Of a stretch of DNA of 64,000 bases, positions 26,261 to 34,061 are shown piece after piece; positions within the stretch are counted from its first letter, which is position 1, and every line of letters starts with the position of its first letter. Source of the stretch: Mediterranea massiliensis (GTDB lineage: Bacteria; Bacteroidota; Bacteroidia; Bacteroidales; Bacteroidaceae); contig NZ_LT635839.1 of the NCBI RefSeq assembly GCF_900128475.1, positions 786,807-850,806 on the forward strand, written 5' to 3'. Under the pieces are notes generated by a model. It made no database searches and had not been told where the DNA came from. It saw only the letters and a program-made list of their open reading frames with translations. Both the position numbers and the translations under genes were made by a program.

Positions 26261-27982
26261 TTACCACCCTTGGTTCTGACCTAAGTTGGGGTTAAGAGTA
26301 ATCTGGCCACTGGGGACTGGGTAGAGATAGTGCTTTTTGTCAAAAGTACGTTTGTTTGTTCCATATCCGTCGATGTAGTTGCCGTCAAACTCTACTTCTT
26401 CGTTTGTCCTGTCGTTAATCAGGTTGGCTCCCAAACGGATATCAGGATTCCTTTCTGTATCCAGTTTGTCCAGTTGATGCCAGCGGATCAAATCCCAATA
26501 ACGGAAGTCATTGTCGAGCATCAGTTCGCAACGGCGTTCGCGGCGGATTTCCCAAATCAGCGGGCTTACTCCCATGTCGTTGTCACCTGCATCTGCTACT
26601 TCTGTTGTGATTGGCGGCAGACCTGCACGGGCTTTCAACTTGTTGATAGTGTTGTTTAGGTCTTCATTGGTAATGGTTCCAAGTTCGGCTTTGGCTTCTG
26701 CATAGTTCAGGTAGATGACAGACAGCCAATAAAGCGGAGCTGCAGTATAGTTCTTTGAAGTTGTCTGACGATAGGAAGCTTCCAATTCCACATTGTCGAA
26801 CTTGCAGATGCCATAACCGGAAGAGGATGTCATGGCAATACCGCCAACTACGCGTTGCCATGGATTACCCATATAGCATAGAACTGAGTCTACAATCTGT
26901 CCTAAACGCTGATCGCGTACTTCCAACAGCTTCTGGATATTCAAGTGTTTTGCTCCATCGACAGCTGATACTTCCATAACACCTGCGTCGGTATTGTCAT
27001 ACGAAGTGTTGGCTGCAGTTTTACCATCCAAGAACAAGAATGAATCGAATGCATCCTTTGAGATACCATCCATCTGGGTACTACTGCAAGTATAGGCAAT
27101 GGTAGAGTGTGAGAAATAGTCCTTCTTGTACTCTTTGTAGAAGATGATTTCAGAATTTCCGGACAGCGTAACGGAATTGTAAATTGCCCGATAGCTGGCA
27201 ATATCTGTTCCCAATGTGTAGTCGGGCATCACTTGTTCGCAGGCATCTACACAGGCTTGCAAGAATTTGTTGGCTCCTTCCAAGTCAGCAGCCTTTCCGT
27301 TTTCGTCTTGCGTACGGTATTTGCGGAAAGTGCCTTCCCACAAACAGATGTGTGCCTTCATGGCGTTGGCCATGTTGCGTGACCAAGTAGTTTTAGAATC
27401 TACATCTTCAATGTTTTCGCATGCAAAATTCAAGTCTTCCAGTACCTTGTCCATAACGTCGTCACGATCATCGCGGGCTGCAAAGAGAAGCGGATCGTTG
27501 ATATCGGGTACATGGTCGAGCCATGTGCAATCGCCGTACTTGCGTACCAAGTCCCAGTATTGCCATGCACGCATCAGGCGGGCTACGCCAATCCAGTGAT
27601 TTTTGGTAGTTTCATCCATATCGGTCGCCTGTTCGTTCAGAGAGGTTATCATGGCGTTGGCACGGCGTATCTCATCCCATGTGGAAGACCAGTTGCCGTC
27701 GGAGGCTGGAACATTGATGTATTTCCAGTTGTCGAATCCTGAGCCTACCTGGTCGTCGGTGAGTGATTTGAAGAAGAAGTCTCCCGTACCTCCTGAATTG
27801 CCATAACCGGTAAAGAGGTTATAGAATGTTGCGGCATAGCCTTCTACGCTGGACGGATTGTTCCAGAACAACGGGCTGTCCGTGAATTTGTCGAGCGGCT
27901 CTTTGTCGAGCATATCGGTACAGCTTGACCATGTAAGCGAGCCGAGCAAAAGTGCGCTATATAATAATGTTTTCTTTTTCAT
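26261..27982 (-). CDS. RagB/SusD-family outer-membrane lipoprotein 2
   Basis: This is a 573-residue SusD homologue with the lipoprotein signal LLYSALLLGSLTWSSC and the continuation TDMLDKEPLDKFTDSPLFWN. The conserved C-terminal block PLIWEIRRERRCELMLDND is present, and the protein ends in a typical loop (ITLNPNLGQNQGW). It lies 18 bp after susC2 and is probably translated with it. It should bind a glycan at the surface for SusC2. It is 59 residues shorter than SusD1 and differs in the binding half, so the two pairs likely take different ligands or fragment sizes. Confidence 0.93.
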   Translation of the reverse strand: MKKKTLLYSALLLGSLTWSSCTDMLDKEPLDKFTDSPLFWNNPSSVEGYAATFYNLFTGYGNSGGTGDFFFKSLTDDQVGSGFDNWKYINVPASDGNWSSTWDEIRRANAMITSLNEQATDMDETTKNHWIGVARLMRAWQYWDLVRKYGDCTWLDHVPDINDPLLFAARDDRDDVMDKVLEDLNFACENIEDVDSKTTWSRNMANAMKAHICLWEGTFRKYRTQDENGKAADLEGANKFLQACVDACEQVMPDYTLGTDIASYRAIYNSVTLSGNSEIIFYKEYKKDYFSHSTIAYTCSSTQMDGISKDAFDSFLFLDGKTAANTSYDNTDAGVMEVSAVDGAKHLNIQKLLEVRDQRLGQIVDSVLCYMGNPWQRVVGGIAMTSSSGYGICKFDNVELEASYRQTTSKNYTAAPLYWLSVIYLNYAEAKAELGTITNEDLNNTINKLKARAGLPPITTEVADAGDNDMGVSPLIWEIRRERRCELMLDNDFRYWDLIRWHQLDKLDTERNPDIRLGANLINDRTNEEVEFDGNYIDGYGTNKRTFDKKHYLYPVPSGQITLNPNLGQNQGW

Positions 27983-28000
27983 GATTCTTGTCTTTAGAGT

Positions 28001-31000
28001 TTAGAATGTTACTTGAAGTCCGAAAGAAATGGTTCGTGTGATAGGCGCTACACGTCCCCATACGCCGTTGCTGTTGCTACCTGTATCACTGGAGTCGATT
28101 TCAGGGTCTACAGGGGCATAGCTGTTGTTGATCAGCTCACAGAGGTTTTCGGCTGTGAAGTAGATTCGTGCTTTCTGCATGAAGCATTTCTTGGTCCATT
28201 CTTGAGGCAGGGTGTAACCTACAGTCAGGTTCTTGAAACGCAGGTAAGAACGGTCAATCAAGTATTTGCTTTGCGGATAGAAGTTGTTCTTGCCAGCTGC
28301 GATACCTGATACGGTTCCTGTGGCTCCGTTGCCCGGATAGAGACGGGGATAGAATGCATCGGTGTTTTCTTCTGTCCAATAATCCATCTGGTTGGCATAG
28401 ATACCATCGGCACCACGAGAGAACGGCATTACAAATGCACCATAAGACCACTGATCCCATTTGCCGACACCTTGGAAGTACATGTCGAGGTCAATGCCTT
28501 TCCATGAACCGCCCAAGCGGAAGCCATACTGGAAGCGCGGAGTAGAATTACCGATGACTTTCAAGTCACCCATGTCGTCTTTAGTTCCGTTACCGCCGTC
28601 AATGACACCATCGCCGTTCAAGTCTTTGTACTTGATGTCGCCGGGGCCATAAGCGAATGTTCCACCACTGACCAGACCATCTTGATCGGCGATGCCTTGA
28701 GCATAACCGGTACGGTTGCCTTCAGCATCGTAGGTGAAATCGTCTTTTGTGAAATAACGGTCTGTTTCAAAGCCGTAGATGTCACCATATACCTTACCGG
28801 TGAAATAGTCGCTCAAGATACCGGTCGGATTGTTCCAGTTGGTGACAACGGTCTTGCAGTCAGACAAGTTACCGTTTGCATATACGGTGAAGTCACCAAA
28901 CTGCTTGTTCCAGCTGACGTTCAATTCCCAACCACGGGTGCGGAGTGAACCGGCGTTAGTGTAAGGCTCAGTTGTTCCCAACATATCGGGCAGGGTGACG
29001 CCCGGAGCCAACATGTCCAAAGTCTTACGCTGGTACCAGTCGAACGATACATTCAGTTCGTTGTTCATGAAGCCCAAATCGAGACCCACATCGAAGGTGC
29101 GGATACGTTCCCAAGTCAGTGTGCTGGAAACCAAAGACGGAGTGTCGTACATGTTGACGAATGTGCCGTCACTTCCCAGCCAGTGTTGTCCGCTCAGAGC
29201 ATTGATGGTTGATATGAACATGTCTTCACCAATGGCTTCGTTTCCGATTTCACCGAAAGAGGCACGGAGTTTACCGTTGCTGACAATGTTGCGCAGGTTC
29301 TCAAAATAGTTTTCCTGACTGAAGCGATAACCCAGTGATCCAGAGGGGAAGAATGCCCAACGATCGCTGGCGGGGAAAGAGGACGAACCGTCGAGACGTC
29401 CGTTCAGTTCCAGTAACCAGATTTCGTTCCAGTTGTAGTTAATACGGCCAAAATAACCGGCTGTAGCGGAATGGATATGACGTCCGGCTACAGTTTGGGT
29501 ACCGTTGGCCAAATTGAATTCAGGCTGGTCCGGATTCAACAGACCTTCTCTCTTGGAACGGTGCCAAGTATACTCTTGTCCTTCTGCGTTACCGCCCAGC
29601 ATGATATTGAAATTGTGCTTGTCGGCCAAGGTAAACTCATAGTTGGCGTAGAGGTTGAAAGCATAAGAGGTCGTTCTTTCACTCTGTTGCTGTAAATAGG
29701 TGCTGGACGTGATGGTCGTCGGTGCAGACATGTTGCCCCATGTGTCGTAGCCAGATACCGGCAGACCTACCATATCTTGGAACAGGTTCTTTACATTGTA
29801 GGTGTAGTCGGCATTTACGGTCAGTCCTTTGGCAAGTTTGGCTTTGGCAAAACCGGTCATACGTACATAGTTGGTGGAAGTTTCTGTGTCGCCTGCCTGC
29901 TTCAGATACATGATCGTGTTACGCAGGTCGGTACCGTTGATGGTACCCAGCGGTTCGAAGAAGCTACCCCAACGCCACATGTACTGGTAGGGGGTACGGC
30001 GGGTATTAGGCTCGGTATACGTACGGTCGGTAAAGCTGAAGCGTCCGCCGATTTGCAGCCAGTTGGTTACGTCGGAGGAGATGTTGGCATTGACGTTGTA
30101 TCGTTTCAGCTTATCGGTATTGAAATTCAGCTGTCCTTCTTTCTTGTCATAGCCTACAGACAGGTAATAAGTGGTTTTGCCACTGGTGCCTTGTACGTTT
30201 ACGTTATGGCTTTGAGAGGGAGCCCAGTTCTGGTACATGATGCCTACTACATCCCAGTCGGCATAGAACATGGCTTTACCCGTTGTCGGATCCAGGTAAT
30301 AGTCACCTACGTTGTCCATGCTCTGATAGGGCTGCATCTCGCGATAGCCTGCTTTTTTATGTCCATGCTGTTCCTGCCAGGCTTCGGCGTACGGAAGCAT
30401 TTCGTCCATATACATACCGAACAATTCGGGAGGAGTAGCATTGCGCTCGTTGACTTCAATCAAGGCTCTGAGCTGGGAGGGAACATCTGCATATTCGGGC
30501 AAGATGCTCGGAGTGCTCCATGCGAAGTTGTTGGAGTAGTTGATGGTGAATTTGTCTTTCTTCGTACCTTGTTTGGTGGTGATCAATACGACACCGAAGG
30601 CGGCACGCGAACCATAGATGGAGGTGGAAGCAGCATCCTTCAGTACAGATACGCTGGCAATGTCTTGCGGATTGATAAGCGAAAGGTCGTCCAAGGGCAC
30701 TCCGTCGACGATAATCAAGGGATCACTTGTCTCGCTATTGCTCAGTGTACCGACGCCACGGATGGTCATGCTGGGCTGTTCGTTGATACCACCTTGGGTA
30801 TTCAGAATGGTCAGGCCAGGAACTACACCCTGAAGGGCTTTGGTGACATCCATCTGTGGTTTGGCTTCCAAGGCCTTGTTGACGTCTACGGTCGATACGG
30901 CACCTGTTACATTAACCTTTTTCTGTGAACCGTAACCGACAACGACTACTTCGTCCAGCATTTCATTGTCTTCGGCCAATACGACTCTCATCATATTGGA

Positions 31001-31342
31001 GGTGGCTTTTACTTCTTGGGTTTTGTAGCCGATAAAGGAAATTTGGAGGATAGCTCCCTGGCGTACGTTGAGGGTGAACTTGCCGTCTACGTCGGTCAGA
31101 CTTCCATTGGTTGTTCCTTTTTCGAGGACGTTAGCTCCGATGATGGGTTCTCCGTTTGAATCCACTACCAGACCATTGACGGTCAAGGCTTGCATCTGTT
31201 CCATCGTTTTGGGAGTCTCACTGGAAGTACTCGGAGCAGCGTTGGCTGGTCCGTTGCTTAGGAGCAGTGTGCCGCATAAGGCCACTGTCGTGAGAAGTTT
31301 ACCTCTGGAGGTAAATTTCAATAGTTTGTGATCTTCAGTCAT
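28001..31342 (-). CDS. SusC/RagA-family TonB-dependent outer-membrane transporter 2
   Basis: This is a 1113-residue transporter. The signal sequence (LLTTVALCGTLLLSNGPANA) is followed by a carboxypeptidase-D-like domain (VVDSNGEPIIGANVLEKGTT), the EMLDEVVVVGYGSQKKVNVT linker, the plug (ALQGVVPGLTILNTQGG) and a barrel ending APITRTISFGLQVTF. Start 31342 (MTEDHKLLKF) was chosen. The open frame runs on to 31480 but the added part is 5-prime leader, because the signal sequence fits only the inner ATG. It is co-transcribed with susD2 and stops at the intrinsic terminator at 26190. No regulator of the HTCS or ECF type is adjacent. Confidence 0.93.
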   Translation of the reverse strand: MTEDHKLLKFTSRGKLLTTVALCGTLLLSNGPANAAPSTSSETPKTMEQMQALTVNGLVVDSNGEPIIGANVLEKGTTNGSLTDVDGKFTLNVRQGAILQISFIGYKTQEVKATSNMMRVVLAEDNEMLDEVVVVGYGSQKKVNVTGAVSTVDVNKALEAKPQMDVTKALQGVVPGLTILNTQGGINEQPSMTIRGVGTLSNSETSDPLIIVDGVPLDDLSLINPQDIASVSVLKDAASTSIYGSRAAFGVVLITTKQGTKKDKFTINYSNNFAWSTPSILPEYADVPSQLRALIEVNERNATPPELFGMYMDEMLPYAEAWQEQHGHKKAGYREMQPYQSMDNVGDYYLDPTTGKAMFYADWDVVGIMYQNWAPSQSHNVNVQGTSGKTTYYLSVGYDKKEGQLNFNTDKLKRYNVNANISSDVTNWLQIGGRFSFTDRTYTEPNTRRTPYQYMWRWGSFFEPLGTINGTDLRNTIMYLKQAGDTETSTNYVRMTGFAKAKLAKGLTVNADYTYNVKNLFQDMVGLPVSGYDTWGNMSAPTTITSSTYLQQQSERTTSYAFNLYANYEFTLADKHNFNIMLGGNAEGQEYTWHRSKREGLLNPDQPEFNLANGTQTVAGRHIHSATAGYFGRINYNWNEIWLLELNGRLDGSSSFPASDRWAFFPSGSLGYRFSQENYFENLRNIVSNGKLRASFGEIGNEAIGEDMFISTINALSGQHWLGSDGTFVNMYDTPSLVSSTLTWERIRTFDVGLDLGFMNNELNVSFDWYQRKTLDMLAPGVTLPDMLGTTEPYTNAGSLRTRGWELNVSWNKQFGDFTVYANGNLSDCKTVVTNWNNPTGILSDYFTGKVYGDIYGFETDRYFTKDDFTYDAEGNRTGYAQGIADQDGLVSGGTFAYGPGDIKYKDLNGDGVIDGGNGTKDDMGDLKVIGNSTPRFQYGFRLGGSWKGIDLDMYFQGVGKWDQWSYGAFVMPFSRGADGIYANQMDYWTEENTDAFYPRLYPGNGATGTVSGIAAGKNNFYPQSKYLIDRSYLRFKNLTVGYTLPQEWTKKCFMQKARIYFTAENLCELINNSYAPVDPEIDSSDTGSNSNGVWGRVAPITRTISFGLQVTF

Positions 31343-31761
31343 AAAAGAAAAGATTTTAAAATGGTTTGACAATGTAGTTGACGCTGATTGGAGAATGGCC
31401 TTTGCTTTATATAGGGAAGCGAAGGGTAGCAGTCGTGTAGGTATTCTGCGAGGCAGATTTCCTTTGCGTCTGAAAATCAATGAGGTGAAAATTTTGGGTT
31501 CATAGGCATCTCTTTTTCAATGTTGATATCTAAAAAGTTGTTTACAAAGCAAAAATGTTTCGTTCTGTTTTGGAAAGATTATTTTGCTTTCTTTATCACA
31601 AAGATATATTATTTTTGGGAAAAAGAATAAAAACTATACATTTTTAATGTTTAGGCATCGTTTTTTGTATTCTATAACATATTAGATTCGAAAAGGTTTT
31701 CTCTTGACTGGAGGGTCGGCAGGAGGTGATTGTTTGTGTTTGTCGGGTTTATGGGAAATAT
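31343..31761 (-). promoter_or_regulatory. Promoter and leader region of susC2
   Basis: This 419-bp gene-free stretch contains a minus-strand TATCTTTG (31599-31606), a perfect TAnnTTTG box, implying a leader of about 250 nt. The part nearest the gene (31370-31500) is more GC-rich than the rest and could be structured RNA, but I see no strong hairpin. The remainder is AT-rich with no coding signal. Confidence 0.5.
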
Positions 31762-32616
31762 TTAGCCTTCTTCCACTTCAATATTCATGGCATGGTATTC
31801 AATCAGTCCGTTGATGGGGGTCTCCTCAATGACTTGCAGATTGATGTCGAATTCTTGGGCGACATAGCGCAGGAGGTCGGCATAGTGGTAGGCCAGCGAA
31901 CCGACGAAACGCACGGGGTAACTATGGTAGTCGTACTGGCAGACGCAGCGGGTGAAGAAGTTGCGCAGGTTGCCGGTTATCAGGTCGTAGACGTAGTCGT
32001 TGTCCAGGTAGTCGGCCAGGAAATAGGAGAGGGTGCCGAGGAAGCGGTTGGGGAAAGGACGGTTGTAGACAGACTCCATCACTTCGTTGGCATTGATACG
32101 GAATTTCTCGTAAAAGTCGTTGGTCACGTCCTTGGGGGCAAGCCCTTTCAGTACGTCAGACAGAAACAGTTTCCCCATGACGGCGCCACTGCCTTCGTCT
32201 CCTAATATATAGCCGCCGGCCTTGACGTTCTTCACAATGATTTTGCCATCGTAGAAGCAGGAGTTGGAGCCGGTACCCAGGATGCAGGCGATGCCGGCAT
32301 CGCATTGGAAGAGTCCGCGGGCGGCTGCCAGCAGGTCGCTTTCCACTTGGATGGGGGTCTTGAACTGGGCGACAAGCGATGCGCCTACGATGTTTTTCTT
32401 TTCGTGGGACGTGCAGCCGGCGCCATAGAAATAGACTTGTTCCAGCTTTTTCTTGAAAAATAGCTCAGGCAGCCCCAGCCGTACGCTTCGGCTGATTTCA
32501 CGACGGGTCTGGAAGAACGGGTTGAGTCCTTCGGTAAAGGCTCTTTGTATCAGGGTATTGTCTTCTACCAAGGCCCATTCTGTGCGTGTAGAACCGCTTT
32601 CAGCTATTAGTTTCAT
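31762..32616 (-). CDS. BadF/BadG-type amino-sugar kinase 2
   Basis: This 284-residue kinase is paralogous to the one at 397-1233. It shares ESGSTRTEWALVED, FYGAGCTSHEKK, ILGTGSNSCFYDGK, GYILGDEGSGAVMGK and PFPNRFLGTLSYF, all ASKHA-fold active-site regions of the N-acetylglucosamine kinase group. It ends in an acidic tail (NIEVEEG). It is a single gene with its own -7 box (TATATTTG, 26 bp upstream), separated from susC2 by 419 bp. GlcNAc or glucosamine phosphorylation is most likely, complementing the MurNAc kinase. Specificity cannot be read from sequence. Confidence 0.83.
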   Translation of the reverse strand: MKLIAESGSTRTEWALVEDNTLIQRAFTEGLNPFFQTRREISRSVRLGLPELFFKKKLEQVYFYGAGCTSHEKKNIVGASLVAQFKTPIQVESDLLAAARGLFQCDAGIACILGTGSNSCFYDGKIIVKNVKAGGYILGDEGSGAVMGKLFLSDVLKGLAPKDVTNDFYEKFRINANEVMESVYNRPFPNRFLGTLSYFLADYLDNDYVYDLITGNLRNFFTRCVCQYDYHSYPVRFVGSLAYHYADLLRYVAQEFDINLQVIEETPINGLIEYHAMNIEVEEG

Positions 32617-32641
32617 GGTATGCTGTTTTTGTATTTCCGTA

Positions 32642-32649
32642 CAAATATA
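32642..32649 (-). promoter_or_regulatory. -7 box for kinase 2
   Basis: Minus-strand TATATTTG matches TAnnTTTG and lies 26 bp before the start at 32616. No clear -33 element is seen. Confidence 0.5.
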
Positions 32650-32669
32650 TAGATTTTTTTAGAAATTAT

Positions 32670-32716
32670 CACAGATGGGGCAGATTTAACTTTTCCTGTT
32701 GTCTGTCCCATCTGTG
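32670..32716 (-). terminator. Hairpin after asd
   Basis: CACAGATGGGGCAGA (32670-32684) pairs with TCTGTCCCATCTGTG (32702-32716) at 14 of 15 positions around a 17-base loop. It lies 36 bp after the asd stop. No U-tract follows on the minus strand, so it may be an RNA-stabilising or Rho-assisted end and not a classic intrinsic terminator. Confidence 0.55.
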
Positions 32717-32751
32717 GTGAGTGAGTATGAAGGGAAGAGCCTCTCCAGATG

Positions 32752-33759
32752 TCAGAGGGCGTTTCCCTTGATCAGATACTCGGCAATCTGTACGGCGTTC
32801 AGCGCAGCACCCTTCTTGATCTGGTCGCCTACAATCCAGAAGGTCAGTCCGCAATCGTTGGTCAGGTCCTTGCGGATGCGGCCTACGTAGACGGGGTCTT
32901 TGCCGGCCAGGAAGAGGGGCATGGGGTATTCCTTTTCGGCGGGGTTGTCCATCAGCACCAGTCCTTCGCCTTTGCTGAAGGCTTCGCGGGCTTCTTCTAC
33001 CGATACGGGGCGTTCAGTTTCCACCCAGATGCTTTCGGAGTGGGAGCGCAGGGCGGGCACGCGGACGCAGGTGGCGCTCACTTTGACGTCGGAGTGCATG
33101 ATTTTGCGCGTCTCGTTATACATCTTCATCTCTTCCTTCGTATAGCCGTTGTCGGTGAAGACGTCGATCTGCGGGATGAGGTTGAAGGCCAGCTGGTAGG
33201 CAAACTTCTCGACGGTGACAGGCTCGCCGGCCAGCACCTGGCGGTATTGGGTGTACAGCTCCTCCATGGCGGCGGCTCCGGCACCGCTGGCTGCCTGATA
33301 GGTGGCTACGTGAACGGTCTTGATGTGCGAAAGCTGTTCGATGGCTTTCAGGGCAACGACCATCTGGATGGTGGTGCAGTTGGGGTTGGCAATGATGCGG
33401 CGCGGACGGTCCTTGGCGTCGGCGGCATTGACTTCGGGTACGACCAGAGGTACGTCGGCATCCATGCGGAAGGCGCTGGAGTTGTCTATCATCACGGCTC
33501 CGTACTTGGTGATGGTCTCGGCGAATTCTTTCGATGTGCCTGCGCCTGCGGAAGTGAAAGCGATGTCCACACCTTTAAAGTCATCGTTGTGCTGCAAGAG
33601 TTTGACCTCGATCTGTTTGCCGCGGAAGGTATATTTGGTACCGGCGCTGCGTTTCGAACCGAACAAAACTAACTCGTCCAACGGGAAATTTCTTTCATCG
33701 AGCACGCGCAGGAATTCTTGTCCTACGGCTCCGCTTGCTCCAACAATTGCTACTTTCAT
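32752..33759 (-). CDS. asd: Aspartate-semialdehyde dehydrogenase
   Basis: This 335-residue enzyme reduces aspartyl phosphate to aspartate semialdehyde with NADPH, in the route to lysine, diaminopimelate, threonine and methionine. It has the nucleotide loop VAIVGASGAVGQEF, FTSAGAGTS, the catalytic-Cys motif IANPNCTT (Cys128), YQAASGAGAAAMEEL and the substrate-binding RVPALRSHSES. Length is normal for the family. It is monocistronic, with a TAAATTTG -7 box at 33804-33811. It is divergent from the antiporter gene, and palindrome array B lies between their promoters. Confidence 0.97.
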   Translation of the reverse strand: MKVAIVGASGAVGQEFLRVLDERNFPLDELVLFGSKRSAGTKYTFRGKQIEVKLLQHNDDFKGVDIAFTSAGAGTSKEFAETITKYGAVMIDNSSAFRMDADVPLVVPEVNAADAKDRPRRIIANPNCTTIQMVVALKAIEQLSHIKTVHVATYQAASGAGAAAMEELYTQYRQVLAGEPVTVEKFAYQLAFNLIPQIDVFTDNGYTKEEMKMYNETRKIMHSDVKVSATCVRVPALRSHSESIWVETERPVSVEEAREAFSKGEGLVLMDNPAEKEYPMPLFLAGKDPVYVGRIRKDLTNDCGLTFWIVGDQIKKGAALNAVQIAEYLIKGNAL

Positions 33760-33803
33760 TTCTTTATTGCTTTAGTGGTTTATTAAAATGTCAATTCAAG
33801 GCG

Positions 33804-33811
33804 CAAATTTA
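33804..33811 (-). promoter_or_regulatory. -7 box for asd
   Basis: Minus-strand TAAATTTG matches TAnnTTTG, 45 bp upstream of the asd ATG. Array B starts 89 bp further upstream. Confidence 0.5.
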
Positions 33812-33899
33812 CAACATTCTGTGATTATAACGATGGAAGTCGTTTTTATTTTTGATAAAAACATGCCTGGTTTGTAGGACGATTGGCGGCGGATGGCGG

Positions 33900-33978
33900 A
33901 AAGCATTGCTTTCGCCCTCGGAAAACGTTGCTTTTGTCCTTGTAAAGCAGTGCTTTCTGCCAGAGAAAAGCGGGCGTT
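33900..33978. repeat. 22-bp-phased palindrome array B (4 units)
   Basis: Units lie at 33900-33912 (AAAGCATTGCTTT), 33922-33934 (AAAACGTTGCTTT), 33944-33956 (AAAGCAGTGCTTT) and a degenerate one at 33966-33978 (AAAAGCGGGCGTT). All three spacers are 9 bp (CGCCCTCGG, TGTCCTTGT, CTGCCAGAG), so the period is exactly 22 bp. The array fills the 302-bp gap 33760-34061 between the divergent -7 boxes of asd and the antiporter. Confidence 0.9.
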
Positions 33979-34026
33979 TTGTTGAAAGTAGGCGGGGAGG
34001 GTAGTGTGGAGTGAAAATTTTTTTGC

Positions 34027-34034
34027 TATTTTTG
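34027..34034 (+). promoter_or_regulatory. -7 box for the antiporter operon
   Basis: TATTTTTG matches TAnnTTTG, 27 bp before the ATG at 34062. It lies inside the longer open frame beginning at 34011, which supports the 34062 start. Confidence 0.55.
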
Positions 34035-34061
34035 CACAAGAAATCAAAAAGACGCAAGCCT

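Noticed and set aside
20588..31342. Recent tandem duplication of the two SusCD pairs
   Set aside because: SusC1 and SusC2 have equal length by coincidence; their plugs, barrels and SusD partners differ throughout.
28001..31480. Longer susC2 start at 31480
   Set aside because: The extra 46 residues are Arg/Pro-rich leader sequence; the signal peptide fits only the ATG at 31342.
33900..33978. Intrinsic terminators as an explanation of the palindrome units
   Set aside because: Each 13-bp unit has at most a 6-bp stem with a 1-base loop, which cannot fold as a useful RNA hairpin, and several arrays lie between divergent promoters.
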